A model generated the notes under the pieces. It did not search any database, was not told where the DNA came from, and saw only the letters and a list, made by a program, of their open reading frames with translations. Positions 36,037-47,353 of a stretch of 64,000 bases of DNA are shown piece after piece. Each line of letters opens with the position of its first letter. Position 1 is the stretch's first letter. The position numbers and the translations under genes are program-made. This stretch comes from Chytridium lagenaria. Its lineage: Eukaryota > Chytridiomycota > Chytridiomycetes > Chytridiales > Chytridiaceae. Location of the stretch: the NCBI GenBank assembly GCA_025449115.1, contig JAHLKC010000074.1, forward strand, positions 1-64,000, written 5' to 3'.

Positions 36037-36402
36037 ATGTCGTGTGATACCCTCCGGATCGGCTGTATAAAACATCATTTGGTGACCGTGGTTGCAAAGG
36101 GGGCTGAGGAGACGGAGGGTTGCACCGGGTACTACTCTCATTGCGTCTATGTGGTACCTGACCCCTCTTTACCCGATATGGTGGGTTTGTGGTTCAACAC
36201 AAACATCAAAAGTTCATCAGGAGGAAGCGGTATGCGCGTTTGCGCATCCGTCATTTGGCGTTATGATTTGTTCCAAAGGAACCGGAAGTGGTGTGGACTC
36301 CCCCAATGCAATGGAAAAAAGATGGAAAATGATTACAAGGATAATTCTGCTTATTATGGGGTTTCCCCCATTGAGATCAAGCTCCTAAAGACAGGGGATT
36401 GA
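36037..36402 (+). CDS. Orphan 121-residue protein
   Basis: An ATG at 36037 (context ACAATGTCG) starts an uninterrupted 121-residue frame; an in-frame ATG at 35935 would add 34 residues. The sequence is Cys- and Gly-containing (GCTGYYSHCVYVVPDPSLPD, GLWFNTNIKSSSGGSGMRV). It has no signal peptide or membrane helix and is predicted to be mostly beta. The TATA-like element about 100 bp upstream favours the 36037 start. I do not recognise the fold; it could be lineage-specific. Confidence 0.5.
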   Translation: MSCDTLRIGCIKHHLVTVVAKGAEETEGCTGYYSHCVYVVPDPSLPDMVGLWFNTNIKSSSGGSGMRVCASVIWRYDLFQRNRKWCGLPQCNGKKMENDYKDNSAYYGVSPIEIKLLKTGD

Positions 36403-38525
36403 CATTTTGGGCGTGCTTCTAGGCTCTTTACTTCTAAAACGTCAGCCAGACGCACATTTTAACTTTTCTAGGAACCCTGATCTTTCAAAAACAAGTGTCT
36501 TAATGCAAGGTATCGATCTTACTTTCACGAAATGGGGGAAGGGAAAATAACTTTATAAAAATCACCCCTTTGTCTTTAAGAAACCGTGAAAAGTGAGTGT
36601 TGAGGTTGACATTGTTGAGTGGAGTGATTTGAAACCCTCTGTGCGATTGGTTTTAAGTGGTCTTTTTTTACGACTATGAGACGATGGTATACATCTGAAG
36701 ATATTGAGGAGCGAGAAGAAACGAAAACGTGCACAATTAAGAGCATAATGCTTGTGCTAGCTTGAGGTGAGATGAGGCGAGATGACATCTTCATCTCCAA
36801 ATATATCAATCAACAGATTCAACCATATGCTTGCTATAAAGAGATCAATAGTGAGATCGTATGATAAGCACGACACAATCTCATCCGACGATCAAGTGTG
36901 AAATGTTCAATAAAATGATATTTCACCGTAAGCATATTTCCAAGATGCTATATGTACGGCTCTTCCTTTTACCCCCTCCTGCTTGTACACTAACGAAGTC
37001 TTTAGGATTCGTCATGGTAGGTCTTTACTTACCTTATACGGTATTCAGGTTTTCCCACGGCATTGTATATATGTCGCCGTCGGATTTTCCCTGTTTACCG
37101 CCCTTTTGTATCTTGGGACTTTGTTTTATTTTGTATATATCTCTTCTTTTCCCCCTCGCTCATTTATACCCATTGTTTATATGTTTATTTATTCTTTGTT
37201 TATGTTTATGTTGAGCGAGAGGGTCTTACAAATAAAGATAGAGAAGTTGTCCCATCCCAAAACCTGTCCCCAGTCCTGTCCAGGTCCAGGTCCAGGTCTT
37301 CTCGCATACACACGCGCCTACCTCTGGCACCAAGGTTAGTATTGGAGTAATCTTATCAGAAGGTGCCTCCGTCAGGTCCTCGGACACACCGCGTATGTTC
37401 CGTGGCGTTGGGTGATCGGCTGCTGCAAAGCCCCGATCAGCAAACCCCCCTTCGGCTCACGGCCGGTGAGATAGAGTATCAACGCAGCTTCCCCTCGTCG
37501 TCATCGTTTCGGGTTTAGAGATTGCCCTTAGCACCGGGAACGCTAGGGAAACGCCTTTACCGCCGCGATGATCGACGGAATGGGCAAAAATGGTTGTAGG
37601 AAGACTTACTTGAAAACACCGCAGCTAAGTATATCTTTTATTTCTGGTTCCGTGCTTGTATCCACCCTTATTCCCTTCACCTTTCTTTGATTCCCGCTGA
37701 TCATCATTGAGCTCCACTCTTTCATGCTCTGGACATTGTTTATCTTTGTCAAATACACTAAACTTTATTTATTTATGTGTAGACGTTCTATGTACCATTA
37801 TAAGGTACTAGTCCTATCGGAAACTCCTACCATACCTTCGGATACGTGGTAGGAGGCCGTAGTTCCACATAAGTCTCTATAATCCCGTTCACACACAGCC
37901 AAGTTGATGAATACGCTTTCACTCTATACGTATTGCTGTTGATGAAGGTGAACCATTTTTCACCAATGTGTTATAACACGAGCTATTGTTGCGCGCGTCG
38001 TCTGTGCTAGTTCCTTCTAACACGTCCTCTATTGCTCCTATACTTTTTACGAGAGAAATAACTCGAGAACTTGGCATTTCTCGTTACCATAACTCCTTTT
38101 CGAAAAACAACCTGCGATCTAATCTATAGAAGACTAAAGAACAAAGATGACAGGTATTTTTACAACGGCAAGACAAAAAAAAACAAAAAAAAGTAAAGTA
38201 GCTCCTTATCCCTCCAGAAAAACAACAAGGATTTTTACTCCTGCATGATCCAACATCTCCACAAATCCCTTAACCGTGATCATCGCTAACCCAGCGTGAT
38301 TTCGTGAATTTCATATCCTATTCCAACAGCTCCGACAACATCCCGAGAACCTCAACGACCTCGTCAAAATACCCGCAACAGTACAGAGGCGTAAGGCCAG
38401 CAACCACAGGTCAAAAGCCTCCTGTCGCTCTCACCCCCCGCTTTTAACTTCAACTTCACTTTTATCCCGCTTAGGCTGGTTGCGCCGGGATTCCCAATTC
38501 TTCAGCATCCATCCCCCCCCAACCT
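36403..38525. other. Accessory spacer with hairpins, no supported gene
   Basis: Includes a CCAGGT triplet (37281-37300), a GC-rich patch with the inverted repeat GATCGG...CCGATC near 37411-37438, and a hairpin at 37824-37855. On the minus strand near 38325-38405 the string GLTPLYCCGYFDEVVEVL resembles one ankyrin repeat. It is isolated and followed by a stop. Confidence 0.4.
37824..37855. repeat. 9-bp perfect hairpin with a UUCG-containing loop
   Basis: CTCCTACCA (37824-37832) pairs perfectly with TGGTAGGAG (37847-37855). The 14-base loop contains CTTCGG, the sequence of a stable C(UUCG)G tetraloop. No gene overlaps it. Confidence 0.6.
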
Positions 38526-38881
38526 CTAGGAAGAGTGTATGTATTTCACAAGCCAATCCCTCGCCACTGGTTGCAGTGCTAAGACTGTCCCATCAGCTAG
38601 CTTGTACGTGAATTTCCTTCTTCTCAGAGTGCGGATAATGTGTGGCGTGTAAAATAATCAACCACCGTTAACCGCATAACGCAATCTTTACCAGCATCCC
38701 TTTTAAGTAGTATATTCACAAATTTCAGCCTCTTCTCGGGGTTAACTAAGCCTCTCCATAACCCGCCACCCGTAGCTTTCCGTTCGCCGACATATAAGCG
38801 ACCTCCAAATCCACCGTCTTCCTATAGCTAGGTTAACTCATCTCGTGCAACAACTTTTTCGCACTGCTCCGTTTTCTCCAT
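38526..38881 (-). CDS. Cryptic two-exon short gene, function unknown, one frameshift
   Basis: The minus strand starts MEKTEQCEK at 38881. A 33-base candidate intron (GTTGTT...CTATAG, with TTAAC upstream of the acceptor) leads to EDGGFGGRLYVGERKATGGG. Then come LVNPEKRLKFVNILLKRDAG and MRLTVVDYFTRHTL, and after a one-base shift RRRKFTYKLADGTVLALQPV and ARDWLVKYIHSS before the stop at 38526. The total is about 105 residues, basic, alpha/beta in look. The consistent composition across the intron argues that it is or was a real gene. It was missed by simple ORF length because of the intron and the shift. No family is recognised. Confidence 0.4.
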
Positions 38882-39110
38882 TATCGAATACGGGGATTTT
38901 TCGCGTCTTGAATTTTCGTTGCTTGCCAACATGGCCAGCAACAGACCGCATCGGGGTCGGCTTGATGACGAGGCCGAAACCCCGGGAAAATCAAGTTACT
39001 GTCCTTTCCGCTGCAGACAAATGAATTTGTATGGTGCCGAGTGGGGCTTTAGCTTCCCTGCGATCATGTAAAGTTGAAACCCCAATACAAGACTTGGAAG
39101 CAACACTAAG

Positions 39111-39298
39111 TTGGCGGATTTGTTCAAAAACAGCTTTGTGAAATCAGTAAGGCAGCCTCACGACAAGTGGTCACAGCCTTCAATATTGATTAAATCAGTG
39201 CTTCCGGCCAAGGTGGATTTGAAAGCGTATAAAAGCTTCAACAATCTCACAACCAGCTTCAAAAAATGGGGGGTTACGGTTACTTTATTCGGTGACAC
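39111..39298 (+). CDS. Short coding-like ORF beside the LINE
   Basis: 63 codons starting MADLFKNSFVKSVRQPHDKW, rich in Lys and Ser, ending at a stop shared with the LINE 3' edge. Upstream, another frame from an ATG at about 38931 (MASNRPHRGRLDDEAETPGK) also looks coding. The two may be exons or frame-broken parts of one small gene. No family is recognised. Confidence 0.25.
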
Positions 39299-40380
39299 TT
39301 AAGGGGGTAAGATAACAGAATCAAAGAACGAAAACAGGCGGTCAAAGAGATCAAAGAAACGGCGATTCAGCAAAAAGTCGAACAAGGTGTAGTGAGAGTG
39401 CGGAGCAAGACGGAACCGCAAATCCCACACCTCCTCGTAGGAGTCCAGGGGTAAAACATTAAGAAGAGAATAAGGAAGGGAAGCGTAAAGGGAACAATCA
39501 CGAAAATGAGAACGGTTAAAATTGCGGTGACAACCAGGACAGACATGGACGGGACGCATCCAACAAGTGCCAGCCCGCCAACGAAGCACGCGCGAGAGAA
39601 AAGGAGGAGAAACATAGAGAGAAGAATCAACGAAAGACGAAACACGGCGGGAACAGGTTCAACGTAGGAGATTAAAGCAGAAGGAGGAATTAAGGAGACA
39701 GCGTGAGAACGAAGAAAGGAAGAAAGACGAGGACGAGGGGAAGGAAGAGAATCAAAGGCAAGGCGGAGGGGCGTACACAGAGCGGGCAGACATCAAACGC
39801 GAAACCAAGTTCCAAACAGGCCAGGGGGCAGGACGGAAAAACCACGCGCGCAGGGGGTGAAGCGGGTGGAGACGGTCAAGATGATAGGTGAACGAGGTGA
39901 GGAGAGAGTCTGCCCGGGAGTGAAAGGTGCCCCAACCCAGCAAAGAAAAAGCCAAATTGGAGGGAAAAGAAAAGGGAGAGAAAACCCAACGTGCAGCAGA
40001 AGCATAGAGGTCAGAGAGGGCGGCAAAACCAGCGGAGGCCTGAAGACGAGCAAAAAGAGCAAGGCAGACAAGCCCATAGTCCAACAACGGGCGCCAAAAG
40101 GTGCGGAGGATGGTAAGGCGAGCGGAAGGGTGCCAGAGAGAACCAGAGGCTTGGAAAGCGGCCAACGAAGAGCGGGCGCGGAACAATACCCAGGCAGCCG
40201 GCATCAGGATCTCCAGAAGCGTGGCGTTCCCAGTCCACCCCAAAGGAACGGTGGGGCAGACCAAGGTAGCGATAGGAAAGACGGCGAGGGAGAGGGAACC
40301 CGGCGAGGAGGAGGGGAGGAGCCAACTGAGGCAGGCCAACAACAGCGCTCTTGGATAAGTTGTACAGCATGCCAACCGAG
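39299..40380 (-). mobile_element. 5'-truncated LINE (non-LTR retrotransposon) with C-terminal reverse transcriptase region
   Basis: Read on the minus strand, the fragment begins inside the reverse transcriptase with YNLSKSAVVG and YRYLGLPHRSFGVDW. The downstream thumb/connection-like region has SSLAAFQASGSL and FWRPLLDYGLVCLALFARL. It ends with a zinc-knuckle-like CPGCHRNFNRSHFRDC before a stop at 39299. This order is characteristic of non-LTR element ORF2 C-termini. At least three frame changes (near 40240, 39750 and 39600) show it is dead. Loss of the 5' part is the usual outcome of target-primed reverse transcription. No tail or target-site duplication could be located. The long plus-strand ORF over it (39857-40684) is its shadow. 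Confidence 0.75.
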
Positions 40381-42046
40381 TAATTTTTATCGCCACTTTA
40401 ATTTTTTGCACATCGTCACTCGCACTCGCTTGATTTTTTATTATCTGCTCGTGTTGCCCTATCGCTCATTTGATCACTCGCTTATCGTTTTCCTGTTGCG
40501 AAGTTTCACAAAAAAATCAGGCCGTATAGAACCGCAACCCTTCATGAAATCATCAACGTTATTGGCATGGCTGGACATTTTCTCCAGAAAACGATCAAGT
40601 GACGTACAGTCAATAGCGATAGGAACCAAGATCGTCTGTTCCCTCTTTCCAGTATCGTGCAAATGTCGGCCACCACGTCCATGACCAAAAACAAGGAGCC
40701 AAATCCCGCATCTGAGAGAAAGTTGTCGCCAAAAGTAGGGCTGACGAGATCCATGGTTTTCGCGGATGCATTGGATAGACGATCATACGAGAATGGTGTT
40801 CGCCGTATTCTTTCGCTTTTGTTTGACTGCGGTGGTGACTCGTGAAAAATGTTGTTGTGGAGTCCCTCACTCCAATTTCTAAACTCATTCGCCTTTGACG
40901 AAAATCAGGACGATATGGTCACTCCATTCGACGGACTCGGAGATTGGAGAGGACGATGCGGTGAGCGACGCATTATACGAAGAAGAGTTGGGGGTGTGTT
41001 GTTTATCTTGACGGAGATGGGTGGGTTTGGCTGGTATTTGGAATCCTTGCGTGAGACCGTTGATCAGGAAACCTCTGAAAAGTTTGTTTGAAAACGGCGA
41101 CACGGAACTGGGGGGTTGGAGATGTTGGAATAGTGAGATTTTCCGCGAGCTATCGACTTGTGCGAAAAACGGAATTCTAAAGATGGGGAGGAAAAACACG
41201 TTGCTGCGAGTAGGGAGTTGACGGGAAAATGGGGGGAGAGAGGGATCGTCAAAGATTTGGACCGGCTAATCAAGGTTGAGATAGATTCAGATTCTGCGTG
41301 AGGAAACTTGCCGCAACTTTACGTTTTCTACACCATTTTCGTTTGCCGTTGAGTGAACCGTACAACGTTCTCTGATTTCTGCAGTATAGCGAGATGCTTG
41401 ACGAGTCATGTTGCCTCTCAGTGGTTCAAGGAAGACGACTCATCGTGTGGCTTGGTATCTCGAAAAGTTTTCCGTCAACGCCTTTTGTCCCTTCAAAATA
41501 GGCTCAGATGATCCTCTCTGTTTGCGGCAAAAAAAAAGGCTTATCCCCTCTTCCCCACCGAAACCACGGGTCATTTCCCCGGTCCCGTCTATCCTCTCTT
41601 TCCCATGTGATTTCGACCTGCTGAACGGTAATCTTCTCAGATCATGCAAACGTGGCGGTACTTTCACTACTGGCTGACCATGCAAACGAGGCGAATACTT
41701 GCTGCGGGGAGGCCTCAATGCGGACGGTCACGATCTGCACAAAATGCAGCCTTGATCTTTTCACAAATCTCGACGGGAAGGCCTCAATGCGAACGGTCCT
41801 ATCAACGGACGTTCATGTCAAGTTCCGTTCTACAGTGTTGATTTTCCGAGGTAGGCGCTCAACGTGGGATTGTAAACTCGTCCAGTTTGATGAAAGGCTT
41901 GTCAGTTGTTCACTGATTGGACATGAAACCTACATGTAATCAATCTCGCCTTCATCAACACTATCACCGCAACCTTCATTTCACCTTTCAAACGACGACG
42001 ACGACGACAACGACGACAAGAAGAAAAAAAAGGAAAGAAAGAGAAA
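40381..42046. other. Accessory spacer with coding-like scraps and short direct repeats
   Basis: Plus-strand pieces such as KLSPKVGLTRSMVFADALDR (from 40669) and EIGEDDAVSDALYEEELG (near 40940) are protein-like but cannot be joined into a gene. Direct repeats of about 23 bp containing GGCCTCAATGCG lie at 41705-41728 and 41775-41798. A shorter pair (CATGCAAACG) lies at 41643 and 41680. A CGA/GAC run ends the stretch. Confidence 0.35.
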
Positions 42047-43207
42047 GAGAATGCACCCCTCCATTCCTCCCTGTTGACAGATTACCTGGACGGCATGACC
42101 CTCCTCACTCTTTCCCAAAACCACCTCGAGCTACCGCACCCTCATCAACTCTCGATCCTGCGCATCCAGATGGACTCTACTCCTTCACAGCATCTCCCCA
42201 ACCCGTAAGAAGCACACACAAAGACGCAAAAAAAAAACAGGGAGCCGACACATAGTTGACACATTGGTTTTTTTTTTTGCAGATAACGATGAACCAGTAA
42301 AAGTCCCTCCAACTGGGAGTAGATTCCACATATGTGATGAAAGAGATCACAGGGACGATGGAAGAAGAGGACGTATCGACATTGACATCTAAAGAACTGT
42401 ATTTCAAGGCATTCAAGACACATGTGCTGCATGAAGGGCTGCAACGGTTGATGACGGAATCTGGGTTCAAGCCGTTGATCCGTGATAAAGAGGTGAGGAG
42501 GGTGTATGAGGACATGACAATTATATTCCCAACGGTTACGATGAAGCTGCCGGCGGCTGTTGTGAATTTGATGGGGTTTGAGGAGATACGAAGCATCATG
42601 TATCGGATTTATCCTACGAATAATAGATTTGCTGGGATGTGGAAGAGTGGAGATGGTATTGGACTAGAGGGGGTTTGAGAAAGTATGGAGATGTGATGGC
42701 GAAATTGTAAGTGTATTTATTATTTTTTTTATATTGAAAGATGGGTTATTGATATGTTTTTTTGCAGTTTGGATGAGAATCAGGGATGCTGTTATTGGTT
42801 TGTGGTGATGGATACGAGGGGGATGGATCCGAATCCACCGGTTTTTGTGGGACAGGTGATGGAAGGGGATGAGGAAGGAGGGGAGGAAGGGGAGGATGGG
42901 GAGGGAATTGAGGTTGTGGAGGTCGTGAAGGGTGGGGAGAGGGTTGTATTGAGCTTTGGAGGGGAAGGAGTTGGAGAGTGTGAGCTGAGTGCAAAGAGGT
43001 GGAGTGATTTTTGGAGAGAGTATGTGAGGGAGGGGATAGAGTGGCATCGAGGCGAAGGGTTTGGGTTTGTAAAAAGAGTTGATGGTGAAGAAGGAGGGTG
43101 AAGGTGATGGTGGTGATGATGATGATGATGATGATGGTGTTGATGGTGATGATGGTGATGAAGGTGATGATGATTTAGAGGAGAGTGTCGAGGGTGAGAG
43201 TGATTAA
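42047..43207 (+). CDS. Orphan protein with acidic C-terminal tail, frame-broken
   Basis: A probable first exon (about 42047-42207, Pro-rich) and an intron ending TTTTTGCAG at about 42282 precede the main part. That part reads STLTSKELYFKAFKTHVLHE, FEEIRSIMYRIYPTNNRFAG and MWKSGDG. After a one-base shift come GLRKYGDVMAKF and, across an intron (about 42709-42767), LDENQGCCYWFVVMDTRG and FVGQVMEGDEEGG. A further shift near 43098 opens an Asp/Glu/Gly tail to 43207. Single-base breaks occur near 42345 and 42660 as well. The tail is a GAT/GGT microsatellite used as coding sequence. No family is recognised; a SUKH-like fold was considered without support. Confidence 0.45.
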
Positions 43208-43982
43208 TGTGAGTGAATGTATTTTACATTTAATACGTTGATCATACATGCATACATACATACATGAATACTTGCATCTGTGGCAAAGTTTATAAATTTA
43301 AAAAAAAGATAACTGATAAGATCTTTGATTCTTGTTTTATTATTTATTTATTTTAATTTATTTTAATTAATATTTTATTTTATTTTTATTAATTTAAATA
43401 CATTAATTTCACTCTCAGCATTTAGGAATAATAATCATTATTATTGAATAGTTGTCATCATGGATTGATTTATTATATATTATTATTATTATTATTATTA
43501 TTTATTATTATATTTTTATTATATATTATTATTATTATTAATAAATATTATTATTATTTAATATTACCTCATCACACTCATTATCAATCATTAATTAATT
43601 AATTATTTATTATACAAATGTAATTATTATATTATTTATATTCCAAAATTTTATTATTTATTTATTAATATTTATTATGTATTATGTTAATGTAAATAAA
43701 TACAAGATCTGAGGAAAAAAAAAGAGAAAGAAAGAAAGAGAAAGAGAGACTGGAGACGACTCATCATCATCATCATCATCGTTTATTTATTTATTATTAT
43801 TCGATACATATCACCTTTCTTCTATTCAAATCCATATCCATATCCATCCATCCATCCATCCATTCTCTACATTCTCTACATTCTACCTACTCTATCTACT
43901 CTATCTACCTTGACCATCCATCCATTCCATTCCATTCCATTGACATAGTTACTTTGCTACTGCTACCTACACGCAAAGAGAG
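43208..43982. repeat. AT-rich spacer packed with microsatellites
   Basis: Runs of TATT/ATTATT (43340-43690), GAAA (43720-43750), ATC (43760-43782), CCAT (43843-43862), CTACATT and ATTCC (43920-43942). No gene. Confidence 0.8.
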
Positions 43983-46314
43983 ATGGCCGCATCAAAGAAG
44001 AGCTGCTTCTGCATCCATGCAGCATATCCTTTCTTCTTCTTCATCACCATCAACACTGTCATCCTTTTCCTCTTCCGCCCCAGCATCATCATCTCATCCG
44101 CATCAATGACTACTATGGCCTCTTCTTCTTGCACATTATCCACACCCCCACGCACACTACAACCGCAGTGTCGTTGTCACTCCACCACAACATCATCCTC
44201 ATCATCAACAACATCCCCTAAACAACAACAACCACAGCAGCAACAACAACAACAACAGACCTCATCCTCCACATCTGCAAAGAAACCAGCCCCACGTCAA
44301 CGCCAAGAAGGTCTTTTCCGTCTCCATCAACAAAGACTCCACGCTCAACGTCAAAAGCAACAACTCTCTGCATCCGCCTCCACCTCCACGTCATCCACCC
44401 TCCCAACTCCTCCCCCCCAACAAGCCCTTCTTCCGCCTCTCTTTACAATGTGTCATCAGGCAACATGTCCTTTTACAACAACAGGATCCTTGAGCGATAT
44501 GCCGCCAAAGAGACGAAACGCGTGACGTTGAGGCAGTTGACGGTGTTTGGAAGGAATCTCACCGAGGACAAGTTGTTGAGGAGTGGAACTATGTGAGAGA
44601 GGAGCTCCCAGTCAGATTGGCTCACAGGATAAGAGGTAAGACATCATGACTAGTATTATCTCATAGTACAATGGTTTATTGTAGTATATCGTATTAGTTT
44701 ATTAATTGTTTATTTATTTATTAGTTATGTTCTACATATTGGTTGTTTCAGATCTTATCTTTTATCTCTTTTTTTTCTTTATTAATTATTAATTATTCCT
44801 GTTCTCTTTTTTCTTTTTCAATCAAATCAAATCAAATCAAATCAATCCATCCATCATCTTTGTGTAACATTAGATCTTTGTATGACACTCTTTATTATTA
44901 ATTTATTTATCTATTTATTTATTTGTTTATTTTATATTTATTGTGGTGGTAGAAATATGTGGTAGAAATTCCATCCTAGTTTCTACTCTGATTCTAATTC
45001 GAATTTCTATAAATTTTCTATTCTAGACTTTCAACACCTCCCATTCATTGTGGGCACAAACCCTCACATTGAAGAACTCTATGCGCTTTACTGGGATGCT
45101 TTCGAAAGGTTTAGGACATTTAGAGAGATCAAGACCATGGAGGACAATAGAGAGTTTTGTGATCTCGTTGATTCCATGCTCAACAGCCACCTTGTCGCTA
45201 TCCTAAACTCGCCCTGGGTATTGCCGAGGCTGCTCCTCACATGTCGTTGCAGACTGCGGATCGTTTTTTTAATGAAATGTTGAGGTATATATTCCGAGCC
45301 ATTCTGTTTTGTAACTTGATTTTGTTTCTTAAATTTATTATTACTCTATCTTTTATTCTTTGAGTTTTTATAATCACTATCAACACCAAAACTAAATTAA
45401 CCTACTCTTCTTTTCACTGACCTAGATCACGCATTGGACGCCGCGTTTTAGCCGAACAACACATTACCCTCTCTGCCGTTTTTGACGGTCGCGAAGCCAA
45501 GAAGACGGCTGGATTGGTATTGTCAACACCCGCTGTCGCGCCGACCAAGTCGTAGACCGATGCGCCTCCCTTGCTTCCCGACTCTTTCAACAATCCCTCA
45601 CCACCCCTCCCAGTTTCTCTGACATGCCGACCCTCATCCAACCCCCTGAAGTCACGCTCGACGGTCACGCCTCTGCACTCTTCACCTACATCCCTGATCA
45701 CATTGAGTACATTCTTTTCGAAATTCTCCGCAATTCCATGAGATTTACGTTTGAAACACATGGACGCGGGGGGGTCTTCTGCGGCTGTTGTTCATGTGGA
45801 GGAGGTGGAGGTGGACGAAGACGCGTTGTACGACTCCCCCCCATTCGGGTCACAGTGGGCGCCTCCGACACCAACATTACCTTTCGCGTATCCGATCAAG
45901 GAGGAGGGATCCGCGAGATGTTCTTGAAAACATATGGAGTTACTCTCAAGCCGCTCTAGCGCATCACCGGAATGCTGTGACGAGTTTTTCGACGCACCTG
46001 ACGAATTTGACGGCGATGACGACGGCGATGCCGCAGAGGGATAGGAATTTGGAGAGGATGCCGAGGTTGCTTGCTGGTAAGATTGAAGAGAGTGTGCGGA
46101 GGAGTTGAATTTGGGGTTGGGGTTACCGATGTCGAGGGTTTATGCGAATTATTGGGGGGGAGCGATTGCTGTTCATGCTATGCATGGGTATGGGAGTGAT
46201 GCTTATGTGAGGATTGCGACGGGAAATCAGATGGAGAATTTGACTTATGGGGGGGCTGGGAGTGTTGGGGTTGGGATTGGGGGGGGGAGTTGGGGGGAGA
46301 AGATGGAGTCGTGA
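43983..46314 (+). CDS. Mitochondrial PDH/BCKDH-type kinase, frame-broken
   Basis: GHKL-family protein kinases of this type phosphorylate and switch off mitochondrial 2-oxoacid dehydrogenase complexes. The likely start is the ATG at 44106, giving a basic Ser-rich leader; the ATG at 43983 adds a hydrophobic stretch. A Gln/Ser-rich region is followed by LRQLTVFGRNL and YVREELPVRLAHRIRD, which includes the family His. After an intron (44636-45026) come DFQHLPFIVGTNPHIEELYA and HMSLQTADRFFNEML. After another (45285-45425) come SRIGRRVLAEQHITLS, the N box FEILRNSMRFT, the G1 box VSDQGGGI and the G2 box GLGLPMSRVYANYWGG. At least five single-base shifts (near 44405, 44595, 45205, 45500 and 45920) break the frame. 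Conserved boxes are intact, so errors are more likely than loss. Confidence 0.8.
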
Positions 46315-47353
46315 TTTTTTTTTTTTGTGTGGAGTATGTGTGTGTGTGGGGGTTGTTTGAGTAGTTTTTTGATGGTTTAATGTGTTTGTTTTGGTTTTCG
46401 TTGTGTGTGTGTGGGAGGGGGTGGAAAAGGAGTTTGATAAGATTGTTGGCCATGTTTATTTAAGGATTCTTTTTGTAAGGGATATCCTTCCCTCTCCTCC
46501 CTTTTGTTTTACCGGTTTTGTAGTAGCCATGAAGCCCTTTTTTTTTGTTTTACAATCACCTACCTCTCTCCCCAGCATATGCTTTTTCGCGTTTTTCTTT
46601 TGTGTTTGGCACCCCATATTATATTTTTTTACTAAAAACTAGGGTGGGGTTTTTATCTCTCTTTCCTCCCCCCCCCACATCCCCACCTTATATATATATT
46701 TTTTCTTACATCTCGATTATCTCTTGAAGTGTTTGTTTTTTGTGAAGTGCTGTTGTGGGTTTTTTTTTGAGCATGTGAATAGCGGAAAGTGGGTATGAAA
46801 TGTCGGTGTTTTCATATCATTTTTGAGTGGATCCTACATGGAAAGTATGGTTACGCCGAAAGGGAAAACCAAACAACAAAAACAGGTTTTTGGATGGTAC
46901 AGAAGCGTCAACATGTCAGGGGGGTTTTTTATGAGAACGTGTAGGAAGAAAAGGTTGAATCATGTACAAAAAGGCACGAATGCATCCCACCCACGAAAAA
47001 AGATATCCGTTCGCCACATAGAATAGGGTGTTTAGATAGGCGATGACAGAAAGAAAGGGCGGGTAATTAAAAAAAAATGACTAGAAAAAGGAGGGTGTTG
47101 ACAGTAAAGGGGGTTGCTGATAAATAAAGAAGGGGGTTACCAATAAAAAAAATAAAGGGTGTTGGGCATAAAAAAAGAAGGGGGGTGGGGTTGCCGAAAA
47201 AAACAAAGGTTCACGGTAACTCCTCCACCTCCTCTGCCCTCTCGAAAGATTCTTCATCCTCGGGGTTACCAAAAAAAAAAAAAAAAAAAAACAAATCACG
47301 GGTAAACTCCTCCTCTCTCGAAAGATTTTTCATCCTCGGGGTTACCAACAGCC
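46315..47353. other. Convergent 3' spacer with a direct duplication
   Basis: T- and G-rich 3' flank of the kinase, then pyrimidine-rich DNA. A segment of about 33 bp with core CTCGAAAGATT and CATCCTCGGGGTTACCA occurs at about 47237 and 47317 (period about 80). An A-run lies between the copies. No gene. Confidence 0.5.

Noticed and set aside
37330..37360. GGTTAGTATTGG, similar to an internal stretch of 5S rRNA
   Set aside because: The flanks do not match the 5S helices or promoter boxes, and no terminator T-run follows.
39857..40684. Long plus-strand ORF (275 codons)
   Set aside because: It is the antisense shadow of the LINE reverse transcriptase region. Its Lys/Gly/Arg-rich composition is an artefact of that.
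46178..46453. His/Pro-rich minus ORF over the kinase 3' end
   Set aside because: Antisense of Gly/Val-rich kinase tail and G-rich flank.
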